Below, piece after piece: positions 51,193 to 59,504 of a stretch of 64,000 bases of DNA (positions within the stretch are counted from its first letter, which is position 1; every line of letters begins with the position of its first letter). The stretch lies in the NCBI RefSeq assembly GCF_000378765.1, contig NZ_KB905342.1, forward strand, positions 682,001 to 746,000, given 5' to 3'. Below the pieces are notes generated by a model. The model was not told the origin of the DNA, did not search any database, and worked only from the letters and a program-made list of their open reading frames with translations. The stretch is from Psychroflexus tropicus DSM 15496 (GTDB lineage Bacteria; Bacteroidota; Bacteroidia; Flavobacteriales; Flavobacteriaceae). The position numbers and the translations under genes were made by a program.

Positions 51193-51217
51193 CCACTTGT
51201 AAATAAGCAGACTTACT

Positions 51218-54052
51218 ATGGCGTACGATTTTAAGGCAATAGAGCACAAATGGCAAACCTATTGGGCGAAGAACCAAACCTTTAAAGCTAAGCAACCTCA
51301 GGATTTTATTGGTGAACCTAAGCCACCCTTTTATGTGTTGGACATGTTTCCATACCCTTCGGGAGCAGGACTTCACGTAGGACACCCTCTGGGTTATATT
51401 GCCAGTGATATCTATGCGCGTTATAAAAGACACACTGGTTATAACGTTTTGCATCCGCAAGGCTACGATTCCTTTGGTCTCCCTGCCGAGCAATACGCCA
51501 TCCAAACCGGGCAACATCCCGCTAAAACGACAGAAACCAACATCAAGCGCTATAGAGAGCAACTCGATAAAATTGGCTTTTCTTTCGATTGGAGTAGGGA
51601 AGTACGGACGAGTGATCCCCAATATTATAAGTGGACGCAGTGGATTTTTATTCAATTGTTTGAGAGCTGGTACGATGAAGCCGCTCAAAAGTCCAAGCCG
51701 ATTTCAGAGTTGATTTCCACTTTTGAAACACAGGGAAACTCTGAGGTGAAAGCCATCTGTGATGAGGCAACCCCATCATTTTCAGCTGAAGACTGGAAGG
51801 ATTTTTCCAACGATGATAAAGAACGTCTCCTGTTAAATTATCGACTTACCTATTTAGCCGAAACAGAGGTGAACTGGTGTCCGGCACTAGGGACTGTTTT
51901 GGCTAATGATGAAATCGTAAACGGAGTCTCAGAACGCGGTGGTCATCCGGTGCTGAGGAAGAAAATGAAGCAGTGGAGCATGCGAATTTCCGCTTTTGCT
52001 GAACGTTTGTTGTCAGGACTCGAAGATTTAGACTGGAGCGAAAGTCTTAAAGAAACCCAAAGAAACTGGATTGGAAAATCGGTTGGAGCATTGGTCAAAT
52101 TCAAAATTCAAAATTCAACCTTTGGTATTTCGGCTTTTACGACAAGACCAGATACCATTTACGGAGTTTCCTTTGTTACCCTAGCTCCAGAGCATGAGTT
52201 AGTCAGCCAAATTACAACACCAGAGCAAAGGAAAGAGGTTGAAGCTTACATTAAAGCCGCGGCCAAACGCAGCGAACGCGATCGTATGGCCGATGTCAAA
52301 ACCATTTCAGGAGTGTTTACCGGTGCTTATGCTGAGCATCCACTCACTCAGGAACCTATACCGATCTGGATTGGCGATTATGTGTTGGCAGGATATGGCA
52401 CTGGAGCGGTTATGGCCGTCCCTTGCGGTGACCAGCGTGATCATGATTTTGCCAAGCATTTTGGAGTCCCAATTCCAAATGTGTTTGAAGGTATCGATAT
52501 TTCTGAAGAAGCCCACACCGATAAGTCCAATGCGACCAAAATCGCTAACTCTGAATTTTTAAACGGATTAGGGGTTTTAGAAGCCATCCCCAAAGCCATT
52601 GAGGCGCTAGCCGATAAAGGCGTTGGTGAGAAAAAAATAAATTACCGATTGAGAGATGCAGTGTTTTCCAGACAGCGCTACTGGGGAGAGCCTTTTCCCG
52701 TCTACTATGTCAACGGACTACCGAAAATGATAGCAGAACAGCACTTGCCTTTAGAGTTGCCAGAAGTGGAGAAGTATTTACCAACTGAAGATGGGGCGCC
52801 ACCTTTAGGAAGAGCCAATGAGTGGGCCTGGGATACAGAAGCCAGTCAAGTAGTGTCTAATGATAAGATCGATCATAAAACCATTTTTCCTCTGGAATTA
52901 AACACCATGCCAGGCTGGGCAGGAAGTTCCTGGTACCTCTTCCGTTATATGGAAGAACAAAACAACAGAGACCAACATATCGCTTCTGATGAAGCCTTGA
53001 ACTACTGGAACAACGTGGATTTGTATATTGGAGGGAGTGAGCACGCGACCGGTCACCTGCTATATTCTCGTTTCTGGACTAAATTTCTTAACGATAGAGG
53101 AGTGCTTCCGGAAGACGAACCTTTTAAAAAGCTGATTAACCAAGGAATGATTTTGGGAGAAAGCGCTTTTGTAAAACGGATTGGTAACACCTATTATTCA
53201 GAGGATGTTAAAGTTGATGATGATTATCAGAAGATTCACGTCGATGTATCTGTTGTTGATACGTCCAATAAATTAGACATTGAGGCACTTAAGTTGCTAA
53301 AACCCGAATTTAAAGACGCCGATTTTATCCTCAATGAAAAAGGAGAGTTCATCGTGAGCAGAGAAGTCGAAAAAATGTCCAAATCCAAATTCAACGTGGT
53401 TAATCCAGACGATGTGTGCGAGGAATATGGTGCCGATAGTTTACGTCTTTACGAAATGTTTTTGGGGCCTATAGAACAGGCTAAGCCCTGGAATACCGCC
53501 GGCCTTTCGGGGGTGCATAATTTCTTAAAGAAGCTTTGGAAATTATACCACAACGGAGACCAGTTTGAAGTTACCGAAGATTCAGCCTCTAAGGAGTCTT
53601 TAAAAACATTACATAAAACCATCAAAAAAGTGACTCAGGATATTGAAGACTTTAGTTTCAATACTTCAGTGTCTACCTTTATGATTTGCGTGAATGAATT
53701 GATTCAACAGAAATGCAAGTCCAGAGAAGTGTTGGAGCCTTTGGCCATATTGATTTCACCTTATGCGCCGCATATTGCGGAAGAACTGTGGGAAGGTCTT
53801 GGGTATTCTGGAAGTATTTCTGAAGTGGCTTATCCTATATTTGACGAACAATACCTGAAGGAAGACGCCAAAACCTATCCGATTTCGTTTAACGGAAAAA
53901 TGCGATTCACCATGGATCTTTCCCTAGAATTGAGCAAAGACGAGATCGAAGAGGTGGTGATGGCTGATGAGCGCACCCAAAAGCAACTAGACGGCAGAAC
54001 CCCTAAAAAGGTGATCATTGTTCCGGGTAAGATTGTGAATATAGTGGGATAG
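51218..54052 (+). CDS. leuS: leucyl-tRNA synthetase
   Basis: Class I synthetase charging tRNA-Leu, 944 residues. The HIGH-type motif is in YPSGAGLHVGHPLGY and the KMSKS loop in EVEKMSKSKFNVVNPDD. Between them lies the CP1 editing domain with TTRPDTIYG and DQRDHDFAKHF, so editing should be active. The protein is longer than E. coli LeuRS (860), as is usual in Bacteroidota, with insertions near residues 155-190 and before KMSKS. A short AAATTCA triple repeat at 52097-52117 encodes KFKIQNS just before the editing motif. It has its own promoter and runs into a repeat-rich gap shared with polA. Confidence 0.97.
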   Translation: MAYDFKAIEHKWQTYWAKNQTFKAKQPQDFIGEPKPPFYVLDMFPYPSGAGLHVGHPLGYIASDIYARYKRHTGYNVLHPQGYDSFGLPAEQYAIQTGQHPAKTTETNIKRYREQLDKIGFSFDWSREVRTSDPQYYKWTQWIFIQLFESWYDEAAQKSKPISELISTFETQGNSEVKAICDEATPSFSAEDWKDFSNDDKERLLLNYRLTYLAETEVNWCPALGTVLANDEIVNGVSERGGHPVLRKKMKQWSMRISAFAERLLSGLEDLDWSESLKETQRNWIGKSVGALVKFKIQNSTFGISAFTTRPDTIYGVSFVTLAPEHELVSQITTPEQRKEVEAYIKAAAKRSERDRMADVKTISGVFTGAYAEHPLTQEPIPIWIGDYVLAGYGTGAVMAVPCGDQRDHDFAKHFGVPIPNVFEGIDISEEAHTDKSNATKIANSEFLNGLGVLEAIPKAIEALADKGVGEKKINYRLRDAVFSRQRYWGEPFPVYYVNGLPKMIAEQHLPLELPEVEKYLPTEDGAPPLGRANEWAWDTEASQVVSNDKIDHKTIFPLELNTMPGWAGSSWYLFRYMEEQNNRDQHIASDEALNYWNNVDLYIGGSEHATGHLLYSRFWTKFLNDRGVLPEDEPFKKLINQGMILGESAFVKRIGNTYYSEDVKVDDDYQKIHVDVSVVDTSNKLDIEALKLLKPEFKDADFILNEKGEFIVSREVEKMSKSKFNVVNPDDVCEEYGADSLRLYEMFLGPIEQAKPWNTAGLSGVHNFLKKLWKLYHNGDQFEVTEDSASKESLKTLHKTIKKVTQDIEDFSFNTSVSTFMICVNELIQQKCKSREVLEPLAILISPYAPHIAEELWEGLGYSGSISEVAYPIFDEQYLKEDAKTYPISFNGKMRFTMDLSLELSKDEIEEVVMADERTQKQLDGRTPKKVIIVPGKIVNIVG

Positions 54053-54065
54053 TATTGTCATTCTG

Positions 54066-54178
54066 TCCCGATAGCTATCGGGATCAGAATCTAATTATTC
54101 AATCACTTGATTTAGAACCTGAAACAAGTTCAGGTTGACAAAGCTGCTCCTGCCTTCCGGAGCGAAACGCAGGCAGGA
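54066..54178. repeat. dispersed-type hairpin repeats between leuS and polA
   Basis: Three consecutive symmetric elements: a perfect 18-bp palindrome TCCCGATAGCTATCGGGA (54066-54083); AACCTGAA with TTCAGGTT (about 54116-54137); and TCCTGCCT with AGGCAGGA (about 54148-54178) enclosing GC-rich sequence. I recall elements of this kind scattered between convergent genes in flavobacterial genomes. None encodes protein. Confidence 0.7.
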
Positions 54179-54211
54179 CCGCGGTGACAACCTTATCCTA
54201 TAAAAATAGAG

Positions 54212-54239
54212 ATACCCCGATGGCTTTGCCTCGGGGTAT
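54212..54239. terminator. bidirectional terminator between leuS and polA
   Basis: ATACCCCGA pairs with TCGGGGTAT over a 10-base loop. The genes converge on it, with A-rich sequence on the left and T-rich sequence on the right. The polA stop is 5 bp away. Confidence 0.65.
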
Positions 54240-54243
54240 GTTG

Positions 54244-57066
54244 TTAATGCGCTTCCAGCCAGTTTTGCCCCGTTCCCATATCCACATCCAACGGAACATC
54301 TAGCTTAAAGGCGTTTTCCATTTTGTCTTTGACTAAAGCTTTGAGCTCATCCAATTCATCTTTATGCGCATCGAAAATCAATTCATCATGCACTTGTAAA
54401 AGCATTTTGGATTTGAAGTTCTTTTCTTCCATAGCCTCGTGAATATTGATCATAGCGACTTTAATGATGTCGGCAGCGCTTCCCTGTACAGGTGCGTTTA
54501 CGGCATTTCGTTCGGCAGCACTGCGGACCACATTATTTTTGGCATTGATGTCTTTCAGGTAGCGGCGTCTGCCCATCACGGTTTTGACGTAGCCGTGTTC
54601 TTTGGCAAACTCGACCTGATCGTCGATATAGTCTCTCAGTTTCGGATAGGTCTTGTAGTAGGTTTCAATGAGTTCTTTTGACTCAGAGCGTGAAAGATCG
54701 GTTTGATTGCTTAAGCCAAAGGCCGACACGCCATAGATGATCCCAAAGTTGACCGTTTTGGCATTGCTTCGCTGTTCTCGAGTCACGTCTTCAATGTCCA
54801 CATCAAACACTCTAGCAGCTGTGGAAGCATGGATGTCTTCTCCATTTTTAAAGGCCTCGATCATAGTTTCCTCCTGGCTTAAGGACGCGATAATTCTAAG
54901 TTCGATCTGGGAGTAATCGGCAGCCAGCAAAACATAATTTTCATCTCTTGGGACAAAGGCTTTTCGTACCTCACGTCCACGTTCAGTTCGGATAGGGATG
55001 TTTTGCAAGTTGGGATTGTTGGAGCTTAAACGACCAGTAGCAGCTACCGTTTGCATAAACTCAGTATGCACCCGCTTAGTTCTTGAATGAATTTGCTTAG
55101 GCAAAGCATCCACGTAGGTACTCTTCAGTTTAGAAAGTTGCCTCCATTCGAGGACTTCTCTCACGATCTTATGATCTTTGGTGTATTCTGATAAAACATC
55201 CTCTGCCGTGGAGTACTGACCAGACTTGGTTTTTTTAGGTTTTTTGGCGATCTCCAATTTACCAAATAAGATTTCCCCCAGTTGTTTTGGTGAGCCAATA
55301 TTAAATTCCTCTCCGGCTTCTTCATACACCGACTTCTCCAGCTGATTAATGTCCTCGTTGAGTTTTTTTGAAATGTTTTCCAAAGCCGACTTGTCCAGAT
55401 TGATACCTTCAAGCTCCATGGCTGCCAAGACCCGAAGTAAAGGAATTTCCATGTCTTTAAATAAAGGCTGGTTAGAGGCTTCTTTTAATTCTTTATCGAA
55501 ATAAGTTTTAAGCTGAAAGGTGATATCGGCATCTTCTACTGCATATTGGGTTTGGTCTTCCAGGTCTACCGAGCGCATCGACTTTTGTTTCTTGCCTTTA
55601 CCAATCAACTCTTCAATGGGTTGCGGGGAGTAGTTGAGGTAAGTTTCTGAAAGGACATTCATATTATGTCGCATATCCGGATTAATAATGTAATGCGCCA
55701 GCATGGTATCGAATAAAGGCCCTTTGACTTTAAGGTTATAATTGGCTAGGACCTTGATGTCATATTTCAAATTTTGACCAATTTTCTCGATATCTTCAGA
55801 TTCGAAGAATGGCCTGAGGACTTCAATTAACTCTTTTGCCTCTTCTTTAGCTTCAGGAAAAACCACATAATAACCCTTATGAGCTTCCCATGAAAAGGCT
55901 ATACCGACTAATTCTGCATCCAGGGTTTTAAGGCTGGTGGTTTCAGTATCAAAACAGACAGACGTTTGTTTCATCAATTTGTCCATAAACAGCTTGACCG
56001 ACATATCTCCTTTGATGTACTGATAGTGATGATCTGTGTTTTTTAGGGTTTTATAGCCATCGAAATCCGAGGGATCCACATTGGAAGCATCCGTATCATT
56101 TCCAAATAAAGAAAACTGACCTGCTCCAGCGGTTTTTGAAGAACCTTTTGAGGAGGAAGACTCTTCTGTTGCAGCTTCGCCTTTGTTGTACATTTTGACG
56201 AACTGCTCCGTCAATCGTCTAAACTCTAAGTCTTTGAAAATATCGAGTACTTTCTCCACATTTGGAGGAGAGACTTCATACTTTTCTTCATCAAAAGTGA
56301 CGTCACAATCGGTGAAAATGGTGGCTAGTTTTTTGGAGAGGCGACCAAGTTCTGCATTTTCTTCCACCTTCTCTTTCATCTTACCTTTCAGTTGATCAAT
56401 GTTTTCAAGAAGGGCTTCCATGGAGCCAAACTGTTCCAGGAATTTCTTGGCAGTCTTCTCGCCAACTCCTGGTAATCCAGGAATATTATCGGCTGAGTCG
56501 CCCATCATGCCTAGAAAGTCGATGACCTGCTCAGGGCGTTCCACCCCAAATTTCTTTTGAACTTCAGGGATGCCCCACTTCTCAACGCCATTACCCATTC
56601 GTGCCGGGCGTTGCATAAAGATGTTTTCGCTTACCAACTGAGCGAAATCTTTATCTGGAGTAACCATATGGACCTCATAATCTTGTTTTTCGGCTTGCTT
56701 GGCCAGAGTTCCTATGATATCATCGGCTTCCATTCCTGAAATTTCAATGACGGGAATTTCCATGGCGTGGAGAATATCTTGTATAATAGGGATAGATTCT
56801 TTGATCACTTTTGGAGTTTCATCCCGATTGGCTTTGTAGTCTTCGTACATCTCCTGGCGTTCCTTGCTGCCGTCCTTATCGAAACACACCGCCAGATGGT
56901 CTGGATTTTCACGTTTGATCACATCAAAAAGTGAATTCATGAACCCCATAATAGCCGAGGTATCTTGTCCTTTGGAATTTATTCTTGGATTTTTGATGAG
57001 GGCATAGTAGCCGCGAAAGATCATTGCATAAGCATCGACGAGGAAAAGTCGTTTTTTGGAAGCCAT
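54244..57066 (-). CDS. polA: DNA polymerase I
   Basis: Repair and Okazaki-fragment polymerase, 940 residues. Domains in order: 5'-3' exonuclease (about 1-290, with LFLVDAYAMIFRGYYA and GMEADDIIG), a linker of low complexity (about 300-325, Ser/Gly-rich), a 3'-5' exonuclease (about 350-540) that keeps the catalytic FDTETTS segment, and the polymerase domain with motif A DYSQIELRI, motif B RSNAKTVNFGIIYG and motif C QVHDELIF. So all three activities should be present, unlike Taq-type enzymes that lost proofreading. It stands alone, with repeat-rich gaps on both sides. Confidence 0.97.
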   Translation of the reverse strand: MASKKRLFLVDAYAMIFRGYYALIKNPRINSKGQDTSAIMGFMNSLFDVIKRENPDHLAVCFDKDGSKERQEMYEDYKANRDETPKVIKESIPIIQDILHAMEIPVIEISGMEADDIIGTLAKQAEKQDYEVHMVTPDKDFAQLVSENIFMQRPARMGNGVEKWGIPEVQKKFGVERPEQVIDFLGMMGDSADNIPGLPGVGEKTAKKFLEQFGSMEALLENIDQLKGKMKEKVEENAELGRLSKKLATIFTDCDVTFDEEKYEVSPPNVEKVLDIFKDLEFRRLTEQFVKMYNKGEAATEESSSSKGSSKTAGAGQFSLFGNDTDASNVDPSDFDGYKTLKNTDHHYQYIKGDMSVKLFMDKLMKQTSVCFDTETTSLKTLDAELVGIAFSWEAHKGYYVVFPEAKEEAKELIEVLRPFFESEDIEKIGQNLKYDIKVLANYNLKVKGPLFDTMLAHYIINPDMRHNMNVLSETYLNYSPQPIEELIGKGKKQKSMRSVDLEDQTQYAVEDADITFQLKTYFDKELKEASNQPLFKDMEIPLLRVLAAMELEGINLDKSALENISKKLNEDINQLEKSVYEEAGEEFNIGSPKQLGEILFGKLEIAKKPKKTKSGQYSTAEDVLSEYTKDHKIVREVLEWRQLSKLKSTYVDALPKQIHSRTKRVHTEFMQTVAATGRLSSNNPNLQNIPIRTERGREVRKAFVPRDENYVLLAADYSQIELRIIASLSQEETMIEAFKNGEDIHASTAARVFDVDIEDVTREQRSNAKTVNFGIIYGVSAFGLSNQTDLSRSESKELIETYYKTYPKLRDYIDDQVEFAKEHGYVKTVMGRRRYLKDINAKNNVVRSAAERNAVNAPVQGSAADIIKVAMINIHEAMEEKNFKSKMLLQVHDELIFDAHKDELDELKALVKDKMENAFKLDVPLDVDMGTGQNWLEAH

Positions 57067-57268
57067 AAGTGAATTTTTGTTGAATGTAAATTTAACTGAA
57101 AATATGGGCTAGCCAAAATGGATAAAGGTGTTTGTTTGGACTCAAATCTTGATTTCAAAATCTAATCATGGAGTTTAAGGTTAAACATATGTACAACTTT
57201 GAATTCGTGGTAAGTTGAAAGCTGTATAAAATAATTTTTTACAATTAATAATGGGTTTCTATTCATTT

Positions 57269-57328
57269 AACCACGAAGCCACGGAGAGCACTGAGATCAA
57301 GCTCTGCGTCCTCTGTGCCTTTGTGGTG
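57269..57328. repeat. long imperfect hairpin of the ACCACGAAG...CTTTGTGGT type
   Basis: AACCACGAAGCCACGGAGAG and the stretch ending GTGCCTTTGTGGTG are near-complementary over about 25 bases with a loop around ATCAAG. Short hairpins with a CCACGGAG-CTCTGTGG core recur in intergenic DNA of many unrelated bacteria, in the manner of REP-type elements. Confidence 0.7.
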
Positions 57329-57352
57329 AGGTAAAAAGAGCTTCATATTTCA

Positions 57353-57413
57353 GGGCGCTGCCCCTCTAACTGTATTACTTAGCATAGTTACTAAGATTTT
57401 GGGGCGCTGCCCC
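57353..57413. repeat. duplicated 12-bp GC-rich element
   Basis: GGGCGCTGCCCC occurs at 57353-57364 and again at 57402-57413. Each copy is nearly self-complementary (GGGC/GCCC). The spacer between them has a CTTAG/CTAAG inverted repeat. The GC content stands out sharply from the surroundings. Confidence 0.75.
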
Positions 57414-57494
57414 TTCAAAAAAGTAAACATACTTTAATTATATGAAGATGTTTGAGTTCTGATTTCAATTTACTCAGATATATTGAAGGTTTTT

Positions 57495-57523
57495 CCCAGC
57501 GAACTCTGCGTCCTAGCGGTGAA
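57495..57523. repeat. partial copy related to the hairpin repeat
   Basis: CCCAGCGAACTCTGCGTCC followed by TAGCGGTGAA resembles the right half of the hairpin at 57269-57328 (CTCTGCGTCCTCTG...GTGGTGA): the nine bases CTCTGCGTCC are shared. It looks like a second, decayed copy of the same family. Confidence 0.5.
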
Positions 57524-57736
57524 TATCAAACTACCATTTGTTTCAGCTTGCTATAGAGGAAGTAACAAATTTAAACCCATCATCAAATACTTCAGTGGAA
57601 CATCCCACCAGACATCTGCATCAATTTTAGACTTAAGTCAAGTGTTTTTATAAAGAGTTAAATCTGGCAGAATCAAATTCAGTATAAATTCTTATAAAAC
57701 TTTTTATAAATGAAGCAGTTAAGAATTGATCGAAAT

Positions 57737-57744
57737 TATATTTG
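57737..57744 (+). promoter_or_regulatory. TAnnTTTG -7 box inside the maximal phosphoesterase frame
   Basis: TATATTTG lies between the first ATG (57710) and the second in-frame ATG (57755), 10 bp before the latter. It supports the second ATG as the start, with a very short leader. Confidence 0.55.
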
Positions 57745-57754
57745 CTCAAAAAAG

Positions 57755-58981
57755 ATGCGGTGGATCCTAACTATAGTCATTTTGCTAGCTTTGGAAGTCT
57801 ATGCCTTTCAGGCGTTTAAGACGCTTTTTAGATTTTGGTGGAGTTTATCTGCTTACGTAGGTATCACCTTGATTGTAGTAGGGTTGATGATTTATTCATT
57901 TTATCAGCCGACGCCCAATGGTTCCCTCACGGGATTCAGAGCTTATATGATTGGCTTCTTTTTAAGCCTCATGGCTTTAAAGTTGAGTATTATTGTTATG
58001 ATGTTTGGGGAAGATATTGTGAGGTTTTTCATCTTCTTATACCGTAAATTATTCACTTCTTCTGTAGATAATTTGCCTTCACGTAGAAAATTCATTAGCA
58101 CGATTGCTCTTGGATTAGGAGCGATTCCATTTCTATCTCTTCTCTATGGAATGTTTAAGGGAAAATACAATTTTAAAGTATTGGCCTATGAGTTGGAATT
58201 TGACAATCTACCAGAAGCTTTTGACGGGTATCAGATCACGCAAATTAGTGATATCCATAGCGGAAGCTTTGATAATCAAGAAAAAATTGAATATGCTGTC
58301 AACCTTGTTAATGAGCAAAATTCTGATGTCATTCTTTTTACAGGAGACCTGGTCAATAACCTAGCGGACGAGATGAAACCGTGGACGCCAGTATTTTCTG
58401 AGTTCAAAGCCAAAGACGGGGTGTATTCCATATTGGGGAATCACGATTATGGCGACTATTATGATTTCAAAACGAAAAAGGATAAACAGGAAAACTTTGA
58501 GCGTTTAGTAAAAGTGCACTCAGATATGGGCTGGGATTTACTGAGGAATGAGCGTAGAGAAATTACAAAAGGAGAGAGCAAGCTTCACTTAATTGGAGTG
58601 GAAAATTGGGGTAAAGGTGGTTTTAAAAAGGCCGGAGATTTTAAAAAAGCTGCAGAAGGCATAGACGCAAATGATTTTAAAATTTTGATGAGCCACGATC
58701 CATCACACTGGGATGAAGAGATAAAGCACCACGAAAAAGATGTACAATTAACATTGAGTGGGCATACGCACGGAATGCAATTTGGCATTGAGATCCCCGG
58801 CTGGTTTAAATGGAGCCCGGTACAGTACCGCTACGAGCAGTGGGCTGGAATTTATGAAAATGCAAAGCGTTATATCAATGTGAATCGTGGCTTTGGGTAT
58901 TTGGCTTATCCAGGTCGAGTGGGCATTTGGCCTGAGGTCACAGTTCTAAAATTAAAACGTAAATCACCTTCAGAGGTATAA
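57755..58981 (+). CDS. membrane-anchored metallophosphoesterase
   Basis: A calcineurin-like phosphoesterase of 408 residues. Three to four N-terminal helices (WILTIVILLALEVYAF onward) are followed by the catalytic domain with the full metal-ligand set: ISDIHSG, FTGDLVNN, GNHDYGDYY, MSHDPSHWD and SGHTHGMQFG. This arrangement matches the YaeI/YkuE-like group, some of which act on lipid-linked phosphates such as UDP-diacylglucosamine-like substrates; the substrate here is unknown. The frame opens at an ATG at 57710, but a -7 box lies inside the first 15 codons, so I prefer 57755 (MRWILT). It is followed by a terminator shared with the convergent VOC gene. Confidence 0.9.
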   Translation: MRWILTIVILLALEVYAFQAFKTLFRFWWSLSAYVGITLIVVGLMIYSFYQPTPNGSLTGFRAYMIGFFLSLMALKLSIIVMMFGEDIVRFFIFLYRKLFTSSVDNLPSRRKFISTIALGLGAIPFLSLLYGMFKGKYNFKVLAYELEFDNLPEAFDGYQITQISDIHSGSFDNQEKIEYAVNLVNEQNSDVILFTGDLVNNLADEMKPWTPVFSEFKAKDGVYSILGNHDYGDYYDFKTKKDKQENFERLVKVHSDMGWDLLRNERREITKGESKLHLIGVENWGKGGFKKAGDFKKAAEGIDANDFKILMSHDPSHWDEEIKHHEKDVQLTLSGHTHGMQFGIEIPGWFKWSPVQYRYEQWAGIYENAKRYINVNRGFGYLAYPGRVGIWPEVTVLKLKRKSPSEV

Positions 58982-59007
58982 AAAAAGCGCAGTCAAAAAC
59001 TGCGCTT
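58981..59007. terminator. terminator shared by the phosphoesterase and VOC genes
   Basis: AAGCGCAGT (58985-58993) pairs with ACTGCGCTT (58999-59007). The A run at 58981-58986 gives a T tract on the minus strand, so it fits best as the end of the VOC transcript and also closes the plus-strand gene. Confidence 0.8.
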
Positions 59008-59029
59008 AGTAACTGTTGGGGAATTAATG

Positions 59030-59428
59030 CTATTTAGCATTAATCATCCAATTGATGCCGTATTGGTCAGTGATACGCCCATAATGCGCACCCCAGGTTG
59101 TTTTTTGAAATTCGGTATGCACTTTACCACCTTTGCTTAATGAATGAAATAGATCCTTGGCTTTGTCAGCAGTATCCAAATCAATACTCATTTGAATATT
59201 AGTTCCATCAGTTACAGGAGTATCTGGTGAAGCATCATAGCCCATGATGTGAAAGCCATCACCTTTCAATTCGGCGTGCTGAAGTTTAGTTCTATAGTGC
59301 TCTGGGATATCCATTTTTTTGTCTTCATAGGTTTGTCTGTTGATCACCTGACCACCAAAAATGGACTGGTAAAAATCTAAAGCTTCCTGGCATTGTCCTT
59401 TAAAGGATAAATATGATTGAATTTTCAT
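59030..59428 (-). CDS. VOC-superfamily (PhnB-like) protein
   Basis: A 132-residue protein of the glyoxalase/bleomycin-resistance superfamily, PhnB-like subgroup: SYLSFKGQCQEALDFYQSIFGG at the start and GAHYGRITDQYGINWMIN at the end. Two beta-alpha-beta-beta-beta modules are expected. The metal ligands of glyoxalase I are not all visible, and the PhnB group has no firm activity (it was named for its neighbours in the E. coli phosphonate operon). It is monocistronic, with the terminator just downstream. No phn genes are nearby. Confidence 0.9.
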   Translation of the reverse strand: MKIQSYLSFKGQCQEALDFYQSIFGGQVINRQTYEDKKMDIPEHYRTKLQHAELKGDGFHIMGYDASPDTPVTDGTNIQMSIDLDTADKAKDLFHSLSKGGKVHTEFQKTTWGAHYGRITDQYGINWMINAK

Positions 59429-59504
59429 TGTATTATAATTTTATATTTTTAGCAAAATAAAATATTACCATTCCAATTCTTTTAAATCTATCCTAAAACT
59501 CCTA

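Larger units (their letters stand above)
57067..57709. other. 643-bp non-coding gap upstream of polA with several repeat elements
   Basis: No credible gene on either strand. The gap holds the three repeat features listed separately (57269-57328, 57353-57413, 57495-57523). The remaining sequence is AT-rich without recognisable RNA genes. Confidence 0.6.

Noticed and set aside
51146-51688. 180-codon minus-strand frame opposite the start of leuS
   Set aside because: It covers the leuS promoter and the HIGH motif region, has no signal or domain, and is explained by leuS codon usage.
54053-54243. CRISPR-like array because of repeated hairpins
   Set aside because: The symmetric elements differ from each other, there are no equal-length spacers, and no cas gene is present.
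57353-57413. Attachment site or transposon ends because of the doubled 12-mer
   Set aside because: The copies are 49 bp apart with no gene between and no target duplication; better described as a repeat element.
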